A stretch of DNA of 64,000 nt from Adineta ricciae. Taxonomy: Eukaryota; Rotifera; Eurotatoria; Adinetida; Adinetidae. Made by a program: the position numbers and the translations under genes. The DNA is taken from the NCBI GenBank assembly GCA_905250025.1, contig CAJNOJ010000223.1:108134-172133 (forward strand). The letters are read 5' to 3'. Under the pieces are notes generated by a model. It did not search any database. It saw only the letters and a program-made list of their open reading frames with translations, and had not been told where the DNA came from. Positions 41,853 to 54,723 of this stretch are shown here, piece by piece (position 1 is the stretch's first letter; every line of letters starts with the position of its first letter).

Positions 41853-42876
41853 TTACGGTCGTGGTGAAAACCAGTCGATATACGACGCGTTTATCAGGAA
41901 AAATACTGTCAAGCATATACTAAAATAAATGATGAGTAGAACAAATGCTGTTTGTCGGCAAATTGTTTGATATGCATCCTTCCATGGATACGGACAACCG
42001 AACATGCCGATACCAGCGAGAAAGCCTACTATCGCACCACCAAAATGAGCCGAGTGTCCGACAATATACTGAAGAATATTTGCTATCGATACTGTAATTG
42101 TCATCGGTAGTACAACTAATAAAAGCAGTTGCAACAGAACGAGACGATAATTTTTGGTTATTCTGATCGCATTGAGACGTTCAACGATGAAAAGCAGAAG
42201 TATACCATAAACGGCACCGGAAGCTCCAACACCACCTAAACAACACCAAATCGATTCATTTTACTCTCACAATCAGATATCTACCCGCTCGATCTTTCAG
42301 CATAGCAAACAAACAAGCACTAGTATTCGAAAGCCAATACACAACAGCGATGCGAAGTGAACCATATTTCCGCTCGAGTAAAATGCCAAGTAATAGTTGT
42401 CGAGATACATTGAAGATCAAATGTATCCAATTCATATGAATTAAGTTCACGGTGATCATTCGCCAGTATTGATGCGGATACATAAACGAAGTACATAAAT
42501 TCTGTATTCGATCACCATAATAACATGTCTTGTTCTTCACTGACACTTCACAGTCGACAACACGCATTTGAATATCGATTGGTGTTGGTCTCATGCACGG
42601 AAGAAAAAGCATCCATAGTGCATAGAGTGAAAACACGAAATATTTATTTCTCCAAGTAAGATTGATGTGTATAAGTGAATAAATAATCACGTGTACGAGA
42701 GACATAGTGAGAATAAATATGGGACGATGGCATTTTTCATTTGGAACATGATTGAGAGTGAAAAATCTTCGTAATCGCGAGCGAATATTGAGTCCTTCGA
42801 CGGAAATCGGTTCGATTACACGTGTCGCTGCCGGTTCTTTCATTTCCAAATGAATATTCTCATTTGTATGTGTCAT
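41853..42876 (-). CDS. Rhomboid-family intramembrane serine protease 1, copy B
   Basis: Exons 42876-42285 and 42235-41853, intron 42284-42236, 324 residues, same phases as copy A. Catalytic GASG and AHFGG are intact. Few residue changes from A (for example FNISRQ to FNVSRQ). Confidence 0.88.
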
Positions 42877-43280
42877 CTGACGTGGAAAACCAGCGTAATC
42901 TTTGTCGGAAGAAATAAGAATACTTTATGTATGTTTCAATATGTAATAGGACTAGAACAGCAAATTATGTGGAAGAAAACAATGTATAGCCATGTTTCTT
43001 CTTCTTATAAGTTGCCGAACAAGAAAGAAAATTAATGAAACGTGATATTTGCTCTCTTCTTTATAACCATTAATACATGTTTACATGATAAGGAAGAAAT
43101 CTTCTTTTTCTCATCGACAATCGATCTGAAAAGCAAACACTCTCGATGCTTGTTCTTCTCCCAGGTATCTGGTACAATTCATCATTGGTACATCCAACAG
43201 AGTACGAAATCCTGGAGAAGATTATGTATTTATAGATGTCACATTACAAGATTTATTCACAGAGACTTGATTGATTCAGT
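42877..43280. other. Spacer between rhomboid 1 and 2, copy B
   Basis: Counterpart of 3190-3593; AT-rich, conserved, with no coding signal. Confidence 0.5.
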
Positions 43281-44293
43281 TTACTCTATGACGATAGGTT
43301 CTAGTTGAAAAAAAAGTGTTATACCGATGAGAAAATACAAAGAAAGAGTCATTAATCCAATCAGTCGGACTGTCTTCAGATAGCAATTCTGTTCAGCAGA
43401 ACATAGACAACCAAACATAGTGATACCGATCAAGAAGCCCACGAAACCACCGCCAAAATGAGCGGCATGTCCAACACGTAATTGAAGAATAGTTGATATA
43501 CATGCTGCGACGGCCATTGGAAGGACAAAAAAGATAATTAATTGAATAAATACACACGAACGTGGCGTATGTTGATGTCTCATTGCATTAAGACGTTCAA
43601 TAATGAAGAACGATGCTAAACCATAAATAGCACCAGAAGCTCCAACACCGCCTTAAATTAAATCAAAGTTGCGACACAAGAATCAATGTTATTATAACTC
43701 TTACCACGTCTATCATGCAATAGAGCAAATAGACAAGCACCGAAATTTGACGTCCAATAGATGCCAGCTATTCGAATTGAGCCGTATTTCCGTTCGAGTA
43801 GAGCACCGAGCAGAAGTTGCATGGTCAAATTGATCACGACATGTAACCAATCGATGTGAACGAGATTAACGGTAATGATTCGCCAGTATTGATGTGGATA
43901 GAAGAAAGAAAAACAGAAGTTCTTCAGATCGTCATCGTAATTACATGTTTCATTTTTCGGCGAGGTATAACAATTAACTGTATGTTCACGAACGTGCGCT
44001 GGTGCTGGTCGCATGCACGGAAGGAAGATGCAGAAAAGGTTCCTCAACGTATCTAGAAAACGTTGATTTCTCCAAAGTATGTTGATGTAGGTCGTCAAAT
44101 GAATAGCAACATGTACGATAGACATGAAAATAATAAATATCGGAAAATGACGTTTTTCGTTGGTTGAAGTATCGAGTGTGAAGACTTGCCGACATCGTAA
44201 GCGAGAAATTTTTCCCCTAGCAGGATCAGATACTTCCACATGTATTGCTAATGGTTCTTCTAATTCCAAGTTAACGCCATTGTCGCGACGCAT
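43281..44293 (-). CDS. Rhomboid-family intramembrane serine protease 2, copy B
   Basis: Exons 44293-43705 and 43651-43281, intron 43704-43652, 319 residues. Catalytic Ser in GVGASGAIYG and His in AHFGGG are intact. Near identical to copy A. Confidence 0.88.
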
Positions 44294-44612
44294 TCTCAGG
44301 AGAAGAATACTTGTTCTAATTCTTCGTCGTAAAGCTTTTAAAAAGAAAATATTGTTATATGTCTACCGTTCATTTTTTTGCGCATGATGCGTATAGCATA
44401 GTCACCGATGTCTACCCATTCTTTCTTTTTCCATTAGACGCCGAGATAACAAAAAAGAAACAGGATGTTCTAGTTTTCTATTCTGTTCTTCAGCACATAT
44501 TTACTGAGAAAATGTTTCCTTCTTTGGCATAACGAGAAGTAGGGAGAATCAGATTCATCGTCTTTGCTGACGTCTTCGCTTTATTTCATGTTTTCAACAA
44601 CTAATCGCTTTT
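44294..44612. other. Spacer between rhomboid 2 and 3, copy B
   Basis: Counterpart of 4607-4928; no coding signal. Confidence 0.5.
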
Positions 44613-45678
44613 TCAATTAGAATGTAGAAGGAAAAAGAAAATTCCTAAAGACGGAGCAGTCGTTCGAAAAAAAAGTACTAAGAAGATTATAAAGTACAAA
44701 CAAAGCAAGATAAATGCTGTCATACGACAAATCACTTGACAACTACCACGTCCTTGTTTATACGGACAGCCGAATATTCCGATGCCAAAGAGAGAACCTA
44801 CTGCTATACCACCCAAATGAGCGAGATGTGCTGGACGTATTTTCAAAATCATAGCTATAGACACGCTCACAGTCATAGGTAACACGACTAATACAAGCAA
44901 TTGTATCACGATGAAAATACGATTGTTAGCATTGTTGGCCATTGTGGAAAAACGTTCGATAACGAAAAAGAACATAATGCCATATATCGCACCGGACGCA
45001 CCAATGCTAGCTAAAAGAAAAATACAATATTCATTATTTCTCTCTTCAAATATTCACTCGTTTTTTCCGATACATACAATTATGAAGACTCGTGCTACTT
45101 AACAGACAAGTTAGACTTGCGCCGAGTTCCGAAAGCCAATAAACAACGAGTAACCGCATTGTACCATATTTTCTTTCGAGTAAGATACCGTACATCAATT
45201 GTCTTGAGACATTCGCGATAACATGTATCCAATTCAAATGCACTATGTTTACCGATACCATTCGCCAATATTGATGTGGATATGCGAACGAAAGACAGTA
45301 ATTTTTCAGTTGATCATCGTAATTACACGTTCGGTTTTCTATTAATGAAGGACAATAGACGATAGTTGTACGAGATTCACTGGATGCTGGTCGCATACAT
45401 GGAACGAAAAACATCAGAAGGTCTTTTAAAGTATCAAGAAACTTTTGCTTTTTCCATTTAACGTCGAGAAATGTTGTTGAATGAATGGAAAGATGCAAAA
45501 TAGACAGAGAAGTGATAAAGACAGGAAAATAATGTTTTTCACGTGCCACTACATCAAGGGTAAACAAACGTTGACACCAAACAGATATTGGTGATTTTTT
45601 CGTAGAACTGGATGCTTCTTCCACTTCTGTCGTCAAAGCTTCTTTCATTTCCCACGTTTGATTATCTTCACCATCCAT
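44613..45678 (-). CDS. Rhomboid-family intramembrane serine protease 3, copy B
   Basis: Exons 45678-45078 and 45010-44613, intron of 67 nt (45077-45011, GTATGT...TTTTAG), 332 residues. Catalytic motifs GASG and AHLGG are intact. The intron length (67 against 69 in A) breaks the unspliced frame, which confirms splicing is needed. Confidence 0.87.
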
Positions 45679-47626
45679 AATTCAAACGTGAACACTTCGC
45701 AGTTGACTTTTTTCTACTCGCGACTCCGAAGGAAAGAAATAGAAATACAATTTACACTTTGTTTCTTTCCGGAAAACGTCTTCTCTCTCTTTCTTAAACG
45801 CAATATAACGTGACGCTACTTTCCGCCTACTAATCAAAACAATTTCAATATTGTCGTTCACACATTTGTAGAGAGCCTTGTTTATTAAGCTTTCATAATA
45901 CATCGATATGATTAATACGTCCAGGTTCATCGGAACCAGAAGTACATGCGTTTTCATACACTTAAAATACTTCTTTTACTGAAAAGTTCAATATTCAGTA
46001 GATTACAGAACTAAATACTTGTCTGCGCTCATTCTGTGCATCATTATTATATCGCCTCGAATGTAAAGTGGAGAATGCATAGGAAAAACTTTTATTATAG
46101 TGGAAAATAATTAAAATGACATAGTTGCGACAAATTCCCAAGTTGGTCTGGATCTTCTCTCTTTCAGTGTATTCCTATGAGCGGAAATTTCTTCGCCCAT
46201 TTATAACATGACAGCTTTCATTTATTTTATTTTTAACTGGAAAAAAACTATTTTCAGCAAATCCTTTTCAAAACCACGCCATAGTCTTCCTCACTATCGT
46301 TTCTGTTTCATTACATACAACGAGCACTCAACGTATCGACTACGATTATTTGATGTTATAGGCTTGAGTTCACAGGTGCCTCAAGCAGTCTTTATCTAAC
46401 AACATAGTAGGTGTTCAACGACGTATTCTAATTTCTCATCGTCAGCGGCTAAATAATGCTCGAGCACGACTCAAGTTTCATTATATCTCAACCGTTTGTC
46501 CTACGCTACTCCCATGTGTCTAGTACAATATTTAATCAACTTCTCTTCATGTGAGATATGTACTAACGATTTCAATAGATATTGTGGTTGTATCGCCGAT
46601 CAGTGTAGTTGTTTGCGCAAATACTGTTACAGTTCGTCAAACTGTTTGAGAAAAAAAGATCAGCGATATAATTATCTTTGATTACATTCATAGGTACAGT
46701 CGGATAGATTCCGGAAAAGATGATTTCAATGATACAAATATTTTTCATGTTAACTATATTTGAGGGCATACCATCCAATACGAATGTGGCCTGGTGGAAG
46801 AATGACACCTGCAGAACATTCATGCGATGCGATGCTTTGAATGAAGCACATGTTCATTTATCTGAGTTTTAATATCAACATAAAAAATACAGGTCGATAA
46901 GTTCACGATAGAGCGTGCATGCAGTGATAATTCGTATATATTATTAGTATTCGTCATTTTCAACTTTGTGCAAAATGAGAAGGGAGCAGTTTATCCGAAG
47001 AATAAAATCATATATCTCTCTGTGGAGTTCGATAGAAATGCCATTTCATTTCCTGTACTCTTACAATCTCGAGTTAATCTATCTCGACAATGAAAATCAA
47101 ACGTTCAACAGTAGCTTCCGAGAAGTAATCAATTTGCGGGATTTACTTTCCTCCATCTTCATATCCAAATCAGGAAGCGATGTAATTTAGTGGCGAGTTT
47201 TTGATTACAGCTCGATTAGACATACATCCATCCTCGTCTGTCTGTAACGTTTAACTAAACATTTTCGCCGAATTTTTCTTTATTTTACTCCACAGCACCA
47301 TCTTTTATGCAAAGAAAGTCGAGATGTCCTTCGTGAAACATTTCATTCTACAACAAATCAATTTGCTCATCAGATTTGATTAGCTGGGTGAGTCATCGCG
47401 TGCCCGTCATGGTATTTCCTTCCGTTCATCCGGTTCAATCAACGCTTTCCTTATCTGTCAATTTCCTCTAATAAATATCTTTCTATGTTTCGATAAACTT
47501 GCTTTCAAGCTAGAATAGTATTTATTATGTCAATTGAATGATGCCAGAAAAGAAAACAAGGTTTTGATGAAAGAAAATTGTCTTTTTGGTTTTTCGATGA
47601 AGCCCTAAAAAAAACAATATCAAATG
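45679..47626. other. Intergenic region with decayed ORF fragments, copy B
   Basis: Counterpart of 5997-7946, conserved throughout. The plus-strand hydrophobic-start fragment near 46940-47100 carries a Gln-to-stop change, and the minus-strand fragments differ in length from A. No gene is called. Confidence 0.45.
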
Positions 47627-48265
47627 TCAACTACATGCACATTTATCCGTCGGTTTGCGATGTCGTGGTGGTTCATCTTCCTTTGCAGGTTCGAGATAAT
47701 GTAAGAGAAAGAAGTCATTCTGGATACGAAACACTTTATTCAACGCCACTAACATTTCCTTCTTCGTTTTGTTATCTAAATTCTCGGCATTCCATACCAC
47801 TTCAATAAGAAGTGTTTCAATATAACTTAAAGTTGCATTGATGTGAATAAAATCGACGTTGATTGACGCTGCACCCATTTTGTTTGTGTGCATCCGACCG
47901 ACACGAGAGAGATATTGAAGAAAATCATCCGTCCATTCTTGTTGTAAGAATAAACGTTTCAAATAGCCACTTAACATATCCTTACGATAAGTCATTTGAG
48001 CCGATTCTAACGTTAATGATTGTTCGTTTTTCAACTTGCCATCGAATCCGTCATTACGTAAAACAAAGAAATTTTTCGTGACATCGAACTGAAATAATTT
48101 TCTATAAACAGCATCAACAATAACAGGCACACGCGGAAGAACCGTAGTGGCTAACGTATTCAAAGCAGCGATATCATTTTGACTGAAATTAACAAATTTG
48201 GATAGATAATCAAAGCGATAACGAAGATCCCCACTTAATCGAATGTTATCGATATGTTCCGTCAT
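47627..48265 (-). CDS. Protoglobin-domain haem protein with C-terminal CaaX-like end, copy B
   Basis: Same length and motifs as copy A, including the proximal His in VGRMHTNKM. It ends with basic PPRHRKPTDK then CACS; the CaaX-like tetrapeptide is conserved although Arg changed to Pro just upstream. Start chosen at MTEHIDN for agreement with A. Only a handful of residues differ, and all are conservative. Confidence 0.85.
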   Translation of the reverse strand: MTEHIDNIRLSGDLRYRFDYLSKFVNFSQNDIAALNTLATTVLPRVPVIVDAVYRKLFQFDVTKNFFVLRNDGFDGKLKNEQSLTLESAQMTYRKDMLSGYLKRLFLQQEWTDDFLQYLSRVGRMHTNKMGAASINVDFIHINATLSYIETLLIEVVWNAENLDNKTKKEMLVALNKVFRIQNDFFLLHYLEPAKEDEPPRHRKPTDKCACS

Positions 48266-49732
48266 TTTCCTACTTACGAACACTACGATCGTCTAAAACA
48301 TAATAAAAAAAAAGAAAACTGATGAAGAGATGGAAAAGTCGGTACATAACTCGGCGTTTCTCTTTCCTCTCAATTTTTCTTTCTTTCCCTCTCTCTCTCT
48401 CCTCTCTCGCTTTCTTCCATTGTGTCAATAAGTAAGAATGCGCTCATTTTATGTCTATGAAATAAACACATCAATGAACTTCTCCTTTAATTATATTCGC
48501 TTACATAGTAAATTGAGGAATACTCAAGTTGATGAAGGAAAAGAGAACGTGTTTAATTAAAAGCAAATACACCTAGAAAATCTTTTTTGTGACAATTGCC
48601 TGTGTATGTATGTTGAACTGATAAAAATCTTCCGCGAGAAAAGATTCTATAGGGAGTAAAACGTGACAAGTAGATAAGTCACATCTAATCAATCAGATTA
48701 TCCTCGAATGAAGTTCACGTGTCATTGGCAAAGCAAGCGCTTGAACTTAACCACAAGGAATCCAGATAATACAAACAAATTGTTTGTTTGGAGATGAAAG
48801 TTCGAGGCATGAAAAAGAAAATAGTATTGATTTTTGACTCTTTGTCAACGAATTGAACAAATGAGATCAAGTTGTTATTTCCTGCTTTTAATCGACTAGA
48901 AGCTTAGTAAGGAAACAGCAAATGTTATTACATAGAAGGCAATATAGCCTAAAGGTTTAATAAAAATGCTCGCCTGAGAATAAGGCAAAAAAAAATAACA
49001 GCCGGAAGATGATTAACAAGAGAATTTTTTCTTGTTTTCCAAAGGAACACAGTTTCGATGGTCTTGTCAGTCGATGACGTAATAACTTGAACTTCTTCCA
49101 TTCGGATAGAGATGTCTGACACGTTTTCTAAAATATGCTATTTCCTTTCTTTTCTGTTCCTTTCATCTTCTTCCGTGGGTGTGACCATAACACTATTGAG
49201 CGATGAAAGTTTTTTTTAAACACATGACAATGGAAAAAAACTGATTTACTTTAATAGACTTTTTTCTGTATAGTTGCTCAAATGCTCGGTGTCGCTTTGT
49301 TCCGAACATGCTATATTGCTTCTTTTGATTGCACCCGCTGCACATCAAAGTGTTCCCATCATGTGTTGTCATCACTTGACATTTGAGAACAAAATCAATT
49401 GTATTCGTTCAGGCATTTTTTTACAGTATACTACGTCAAGAAATGTTAATTATTACTTGTAGTAATCATTTCGAATCGGATCGTTTTTCAAATGTAGTGT
49501 ATTAACCATCTAGGAAAGCATGGCCTCCGGCATCACTTTATCATTACGGCCGATTATACTTACGATGGTGTAAAAAAATGATAATAACTTTGTTCAAGAT
49601 TTCAAATATTGCTATATTGAATTTACTTTCAGCAGAGTAGAAGAAACGACAGAGAAAACAGCTAATTATCTAATCTTATGCTTTATCAAATGTGAAGTAG
49701 ATGGAGAGAAGTTTTATTTGAAATAAACTCAT
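48266..49732. other. Intergenic region, copy B
   Basis: Counterpart of 8586-10062; contains CT-rich tracts near 48380-48410. No gene is called. Confidence 0.5.
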
Positions 49733-52700
49733 TTAGGAAACAAGAATTTCTCGTTCTTGCATGTATAATTGTTGAGTTTGTTTAATCGCGTCGAGTTGTT
49801 CACTAATAACACCATCTTTACTGAGATTTTTTATCAGTTTGTAGACATCTGTGAGGTTCATTGGTTTTCGAGCTGAGGTTGATAATGCCCAAAATTTTTC
49901 GTATTCCTTTCGGAACGTTTTCAATTCTTCGTAGAGAAAAAGATTTGGCGTAGTTTGTTGCTGTTGTTTTTGGCTAATAATACTCTTTTCTTCTTCCATG
50001 ATACGGTTTAAATTCGCAAGAAGTGGATCATTTTCCTTCGGAATTCGACTCAGATATCGAAAGAAATCCACTAGACCGATTGTCCATTGTTGTAACAAAC
50101 TAACATTCGTTTTCATATCACTTATTGATTGTATTCTCTTGTCCGTCGTTGTTTCATACTTCAATACATAATTGACTTTTAAATGTTGTGCTGCTGAGCA
50201 CTGACATCTACTGCACTGATCTAGAACAACATGTGGATCGTCCGGTACGACCCAGAAGTCTTGACAAAGAACGGGAACCGATGGACAATGGAGGCATAGA
50301 TGGACATTTCTTTGCACAGCTGATGGATGTAATCGAATGAATGTCTTCGATTGAGCTTTGTCTACTAATAAAACATTTCGAATATTATTTCGGATGGCTT
50401 CTAATGTTGGACGAATGAGTTTATTGATTTGCCATTGAGCATTTTCGATCGATTGCCAGCTTTGTCGTTCACATGGTTTTAAATCTTTGCAGATATATTG
50501 TAAGAGGTGAGAGGTTTCTTTTACAGATGTTTCCCAACTTCGTAGATATTCTTCTTTTTGGTAAACATCGAATTGCAGACCGTTTTCTCGTGCGATGAGA
50601 TATCGAAAGGCTTCATTGTCGAAACAGAATGTGTTCGACTTTTTCAGAACGATATTTTTCATGCCATTCGAATGCAGCATTCTCTTCAACAACGGCGCAG
50701 TACCACCCGGAGCGAAAAATGTCGCTCGAGTATGAGTAAAACAGAAGACGATGTTATTACGAATCTTTTCGCCAAAGAAGCTCATCAACTGCGTAAAATA
50801 CGATCGGTAAATCACATTCAATCGTGATTCATTCGGCTTCAAAACGATACAAATTGCATTGATATACTGATAATTATTAATACATGATAGAATATGTTGC
50901 ATCATCAGATCATCTTGATTCAACCCGCGTGCATCGCCCATTCCCGGTGTGTCAATCAATCGAATGTTAAGTTGAGCGCTGATCGGTATGACGTAGGATT
51001 TGCATTGTCGCGTGACTGACTGACCTGGATTACGATGATCTTCGTTGGCATCGACACCGCCTAGTTCTACGACGTGCTCTTCGAATTGGTCGCCAACAGC
51101 GAGAGGAAATGAAACGGGAATGGCGGTAACAGGTTTATCTGCACATGCTTTCTCAAACGATTCGAATTTCAAATAGTTGATCAGCGCATTGACAAAAGTC
51201 GATTTTCCGACGCCGACTTCACCTAATAGAAGAATATTTACGTGTTTATTCGTCGATACATTCGTTGGATCGAGTCGGAATCGTTTTCGTGCTGATGATT
51301 TTCCAGATGAATCCTCCCATAAACTTTTTCGTGGTCCAATCGTTTCGTTTAACGAGATGATTTTCAATTTCGATGGTTGAATCGAACAAAATGAAAAATC
51401 AGCAAAGACCAGATTGCTTGTTTTCTCTCCGTTGAATAAATTATCGAGGTGTTTGTTCCATTCACCGAGGTATTCACGTTTTAAATCATCATCGAAACAA
51501 AATATGCGTTTGCCTGGTCGTTTTCTCATCAATTCTTCTTCGATTAGATCGAGATTCTCACTCTCGCTTAGAGCCAGCTCTTTAACGTTCCAATATTCGA
51601 TATTTCGTTGTTTCAATTCATTGACTAATTGAACTTTTTCAACGAGGTTTTCGCGTTGTTCGATGATATTCCGACAATCTCTTAACAAAGCTTTTGCTTC
51701 GTGGTCAACTAATGAATCTTGCATTTGGTTCTGTTTGATAGTTCCACAACGAATGGCTAAAAGTGTCGCACGAAGTCGATTCATTTTCGTCGGGTATGAT
51801 TGATTAATTTTCATTTGCCGTTGCTGAAGATCTTCATACGCTTGTTTAAAATACGTCAAGATCGATTGTTCCTTAGCAGATGGTAATGACATATGTAACT
51901 CTTTTCGTATGGTTGATAATTCATAAAAATACAATTCAGTTTCGTTGATTAAACCTTTGCTTAAAGGAACAAATACGCCTTTTTCCGTCGAAAACCATGG
52001 ACAGAGCGTTCGTATAGGTCGAAGTGTATATTTCATTGGAGGGTATTGATAAACATTCGTTCGAATCTGATGGATCTTCTGGCAAATATCTTGTAGTTTT
52101 GTTAGATTGACAATCTCCGGAATGTTTGAAAAGACTTTCACATCGGTGAATTGTTCATATAAAGGTTTTTCGTTCGTCTTAACAGAAAATGTATTTCTCA
52201 CTAACTGTGCTTGAATTCTTTCCAAAAGTTCATCAAGGGCAGTGACGTTGTCCGGTGCTAATTGCAGAAAAACGACCACATGAATGCCATACTGAATTTC
52301 CGTTATTACGTGAGTAGCGTCCATGTTTGCACTAAGAATATTAGGATTATCTTTAGCGTTTTCGACGAATTGATTTGCGGCAAGATAACTATGTTTGGTT
52401 TTCTGATGAAAAAAGAAATATCGAGTGTATTCGTTGTTTGTAAACGGATAATTTTGTAATAACGACGCTCCTTTTGATTTTGTCAAATTCAAATACATAC
52501 TCAAATACAGCTCCTTGTCGATTCCGATCATTTCCAGAAGATCTCGGGCTTTAAGTCGACCGCTTGTTACAACAACAGGATTCACTTCGTTTCGTAGTGA
52601 AATTAATCGACGAGAAATGTACAACGGTAAACCTGACAATAACTGGTCTTTTGTTGCATCGTATAACGATCCAATGGCACCAGATGGATCGATAGCTAAA

Positions 52701-52798
52701 CGTTGAATTCCTTGATCCAATGGAAATACTTGAGAATTACTCAAATATTTTCCGGATCGTTGCGATATGGGTTCAGTGCGAGAATTAGCAGCACCCAT
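49733..52798 (-). CDS. Large P-loop GTPase with Cys-rich C-terminal motif, copy B
   Basis: 1021 residues, single exon, no indel against copy A and about 38 residue differences counted by eye, spread along the chain. The Walker A GEVGVGKST, IDTPGMGDARG and the Cys/His cluster are unchanged; a Cys-adjacent Asn became His (CLHCPS). The N-terminus MGAANS still fits the myristoylation consensus. Conservation of frame over 3 kb in both copies argues that both are under selection. Confidence 0.85.
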   Translation of the reverse strand: MGAANSRTEPISQRSGKYLSNSQVFPLDQGIQRLAIDPSGAIGSLYDATKDQLLSGLPLYISRRLISLRNEVNPVVVTSGRLKARDLLEMIGIDKELYLSMYLNLTKSKGASLLQNYPFTNNEYTRYFFFHQKTKHSYLAANQFVENAKDNPNILSANMDATHVITEIQYGIHVVVFLQLAPDNVTALDELLERIQAQLVRNTFSVKTNEKPLYEQFTDVKVFSNIPEIVNLTKLQDICQKIHQIRTNVYQYPPMKYTLRPIRTLCPWFSTEKGVFVPLSKGLINETELYFYELSTIRKELHMSLPSAKEQSILTYFKQAYEDLQQRQMKINQSYPTKMNRLRATLLAIRCGTIKQNQMQDSLVDHEAKALLRDCRNIIEQRENLVEKVQLVNELKQRNIEYWNVKELALSESENLDLIEEELMRKRPGKRIFCFDDDLKREYLGEWNKHLDNLFNGEKTSNLVFADFSFCSIQPSKLKIISLNETIGPRKSLWEDSSGKSSARKRFRLDPTNVSTNKHVNILLLGEVGVGKSTFVNALINYLKFESFEKACADKPVTAIPVSFPLAVGDQFEEHVVELGGVDANEDHRNPGQSVTRQCKSYVIPISAQLNIRLIDTPGMGDARGLNQDDLMMQHILSCINNYQYINAICIVLKPNESRLNVIYRSYFTQLMSFFGEKIRNNIVFCFTHTRATFFAPGGTAPLLKRMLHSNGMKNIVLKKSNTFCFDNEAFRYLIARENGLQFDVYQKEEYLRSWETSVKETSHLLQYICKDLKPCERQSWQSIENAQWQINKLIRPTLEAIRNNIRNVLLVDKAQSKTFIRLHPSAVQRNVHLCLHCPSVPVLCQDFWVVPDDPHVVLDQCSRCQCSAAQHLKVNYVLKYETTTDKRIQSISDMKTNVSLLQQWTIGLVDFFRYLSRIPKENDPLLANLNRIMEEEKSIISQKQQQQTTPNLFLYEELKTFRKEYEKFWALSTSARKPMNLTDVYKLIKNLSKDGVISEQLDAIKQTQQLYMQEREILVS

Positions 52799-53135
52799 TG
52801 TTGCAACTCTTTGATCGAATTCAAATGCTTACTTGAGAACGAATGAATGAAGGACTAAAATTGCGTTGGACGTGTCGATTTCTTTCTTTTTTTCTTTATT
52901 AAATAATCTGATTTTTTTTTGTTTCTCGACACTTTATTTTTTAAAACAAACAGAAGCCTGTAAATACATTTACACATCTTAATCTCATTTTGTAGGCGAA
53001 GAAAGAGAATCGCGGCAACGAGCGTTCTTTTTTAACTTAACGCCCACCAGGATGGTAAATAATACTTGCACAGTTTTACCTTCTCCACACGAGCATTACG
53101 TTTACTTTTCTCTACTTTAATTTAATACAAAACGA
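52799..53135. other. Spacer between GTPase and permease relic, copy B
   Basis: Counterpart of 13129-13467; AT-rich, promoter-like T/C tracts, no coding signal. Confidence 0.5.
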
Positions 53136-54240
53136 TTACTCTATACAAAATATGGGGGATTCAGTGAAATGTTGTTTTCCCCAAACAATGTACCATACAA
53201 CCTTGATACCAGCAAAGGAAACGAAGATTGCACTGGCATAGTTCATCGTTGAAACCGACACAGGTATCGCCGTTGGCATCGAAAATATCACCACAGCCGA
53301 GTTTGCCAAGGTGAAGTCGCAGCACCTGTGAATACGTTGAATGCAGCCGATGAATAGAACTAAATAAGACCAGACCAAAATTGGGCGAGTGATATTGCAC
53401 CCTCAAGATGGCTAAATGCGTAGTGACACCGAGATGTAGCCGTCAGAGAACTTACTGAAGCAAAAAATTGGACACCAAAGATTAAGCACATAAGACTGAA
53501 CCCACCAGCTTGAGTAGAAATATAAGCAATTGGTTGACCTGTTTGTATGGAAAGTAGTTTATTAACATTAGGCATAACGAAGAGAAGAGGAATGAGATAA
53601 ATAATACCAGTCATTCCAGCAGCAATAACGGAATATACAATTGCTTTCGGCACTTCGAGCTCTAGACTTTGAACTTGTTCACACATCGATGGTATCATAA
53701 CATAACCTGTGAGAGTGAATGCTGATGGTAGCAATCCAACGAAAAATGACCATGCTGGAGGCCAACCAGATCTCTTGTCGACTCACATTCGATAAAAATA
53801 AAGGACGCACTTCTTCTTCCTCCTTTTGTTGTTGCGAGTATAGAGTAACAGATATGATCACAACGGCTGTGCCTGCCAATAAATAGAGATGACATTGACA
53901 TAATCTAAGTATTTTGCTGCGAATATATTGACAACTAAAGCAATAAATAATAGAAGCCAGTATATCGAAACAACATGCCACGGAACTGAAATGTAATTTT
54001 CTTTCCACAATCCAACTACAGAGAGTATTAGTTGTCCACCAGCAAAGCAAATAGCAGCTGTCACCACTCAATTTCCTACTAGATCTAACCATCCTGCAAT
54101 CTATGAAGTCACTGGTGCCTATCGTTTACTAGCTAACATTGCTGACTAATAATAAACACCGCCAGAAGTTGGATATTTCGAACACATATACAAGACAGTT
54201 ATCACGAGTAAATCATAGACATCATAGAAAAAATCCATTC
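53136..54240 (-). pseudogene. Amino-acid/choline permease (APC superfamily) pseudogene, copy B
   Basis: Keeps the 5' region that A has lost. From about 54175 the minus strand reads CSKYPTSGGVYY, stop, SAMLASKR, stop, APVTS, stop, IAGWLDLVGN, stop, VVTAAICFAGGQLIL. By comparison with fungal-type permeases all four stops stand where Trp is expected, each one G-to-A step from TGG. Further on the frame is open (ENYISVPWHVVSIYW..., LPSAFTLTGYVMIPSMCEQV, LTATSRCHYAFS). Near 53315 about 130 nt including SYGPPILILLVRG of copy A are deleted. The lesions differ from those of copy A. Confidence 0.75.
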
Positions 54241-54723
54241 ATGCATTCATTTTTTTTATACAGCATGATGTGGAGGTTGCTCAATATATTTACTGAAACT
54301 AGTTTTTCATGAACTGTTGCTTATACGGAAAACGATACATTTCTGAAGTAAAAAGAAATAAATTATTACAACTGTAAAATCTCTCTTTGATGTAATCTTA
54401 ATCATCATCTATAACTGCATTTGTTTAGATCGTTTTCGATCTTCTTTGACGAGATCTTTAAGTAGGATTTAGAATACACTCAACTGCTCATGTATTTGTC
54501 GTTCGTAAACTGAAATATCGTTTTGATATCCATGACGGTTAGTTAAATAAGAACTCTAATGAAAAAGTCGCTTGTTTTGATTCCAATTTCCACCACTTTT
54601 GGGGAGTTCTCCTTTATCGTCATATTTTGTTCGTTCAGCAGTTTATTGAAAGGAGCTCATTTTCGACATATGCATATATATAGAAATCAAATAACATCAA
54701 ACTATTCAAATTTAGTCTGTCAT
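54241..54723. other. Spacer between permease relic and ABC transporter relic, copy B
   Basis: AT-rich sequence seen only in B, probably the ancestral spacer. In A it is replaced by the 8.7-kb accessory block. No coding signal. Confidence 0.4.

Noticed and set aside
53960-54240. Alternative genetic code reading stops as Trp
   Set aside because: Neighbouring intact genes use TGG for Trp and end at ordinary TAA, TAG or TGA, and the same permease has frameshift or deletion lesions, so decay is the simpler reading.
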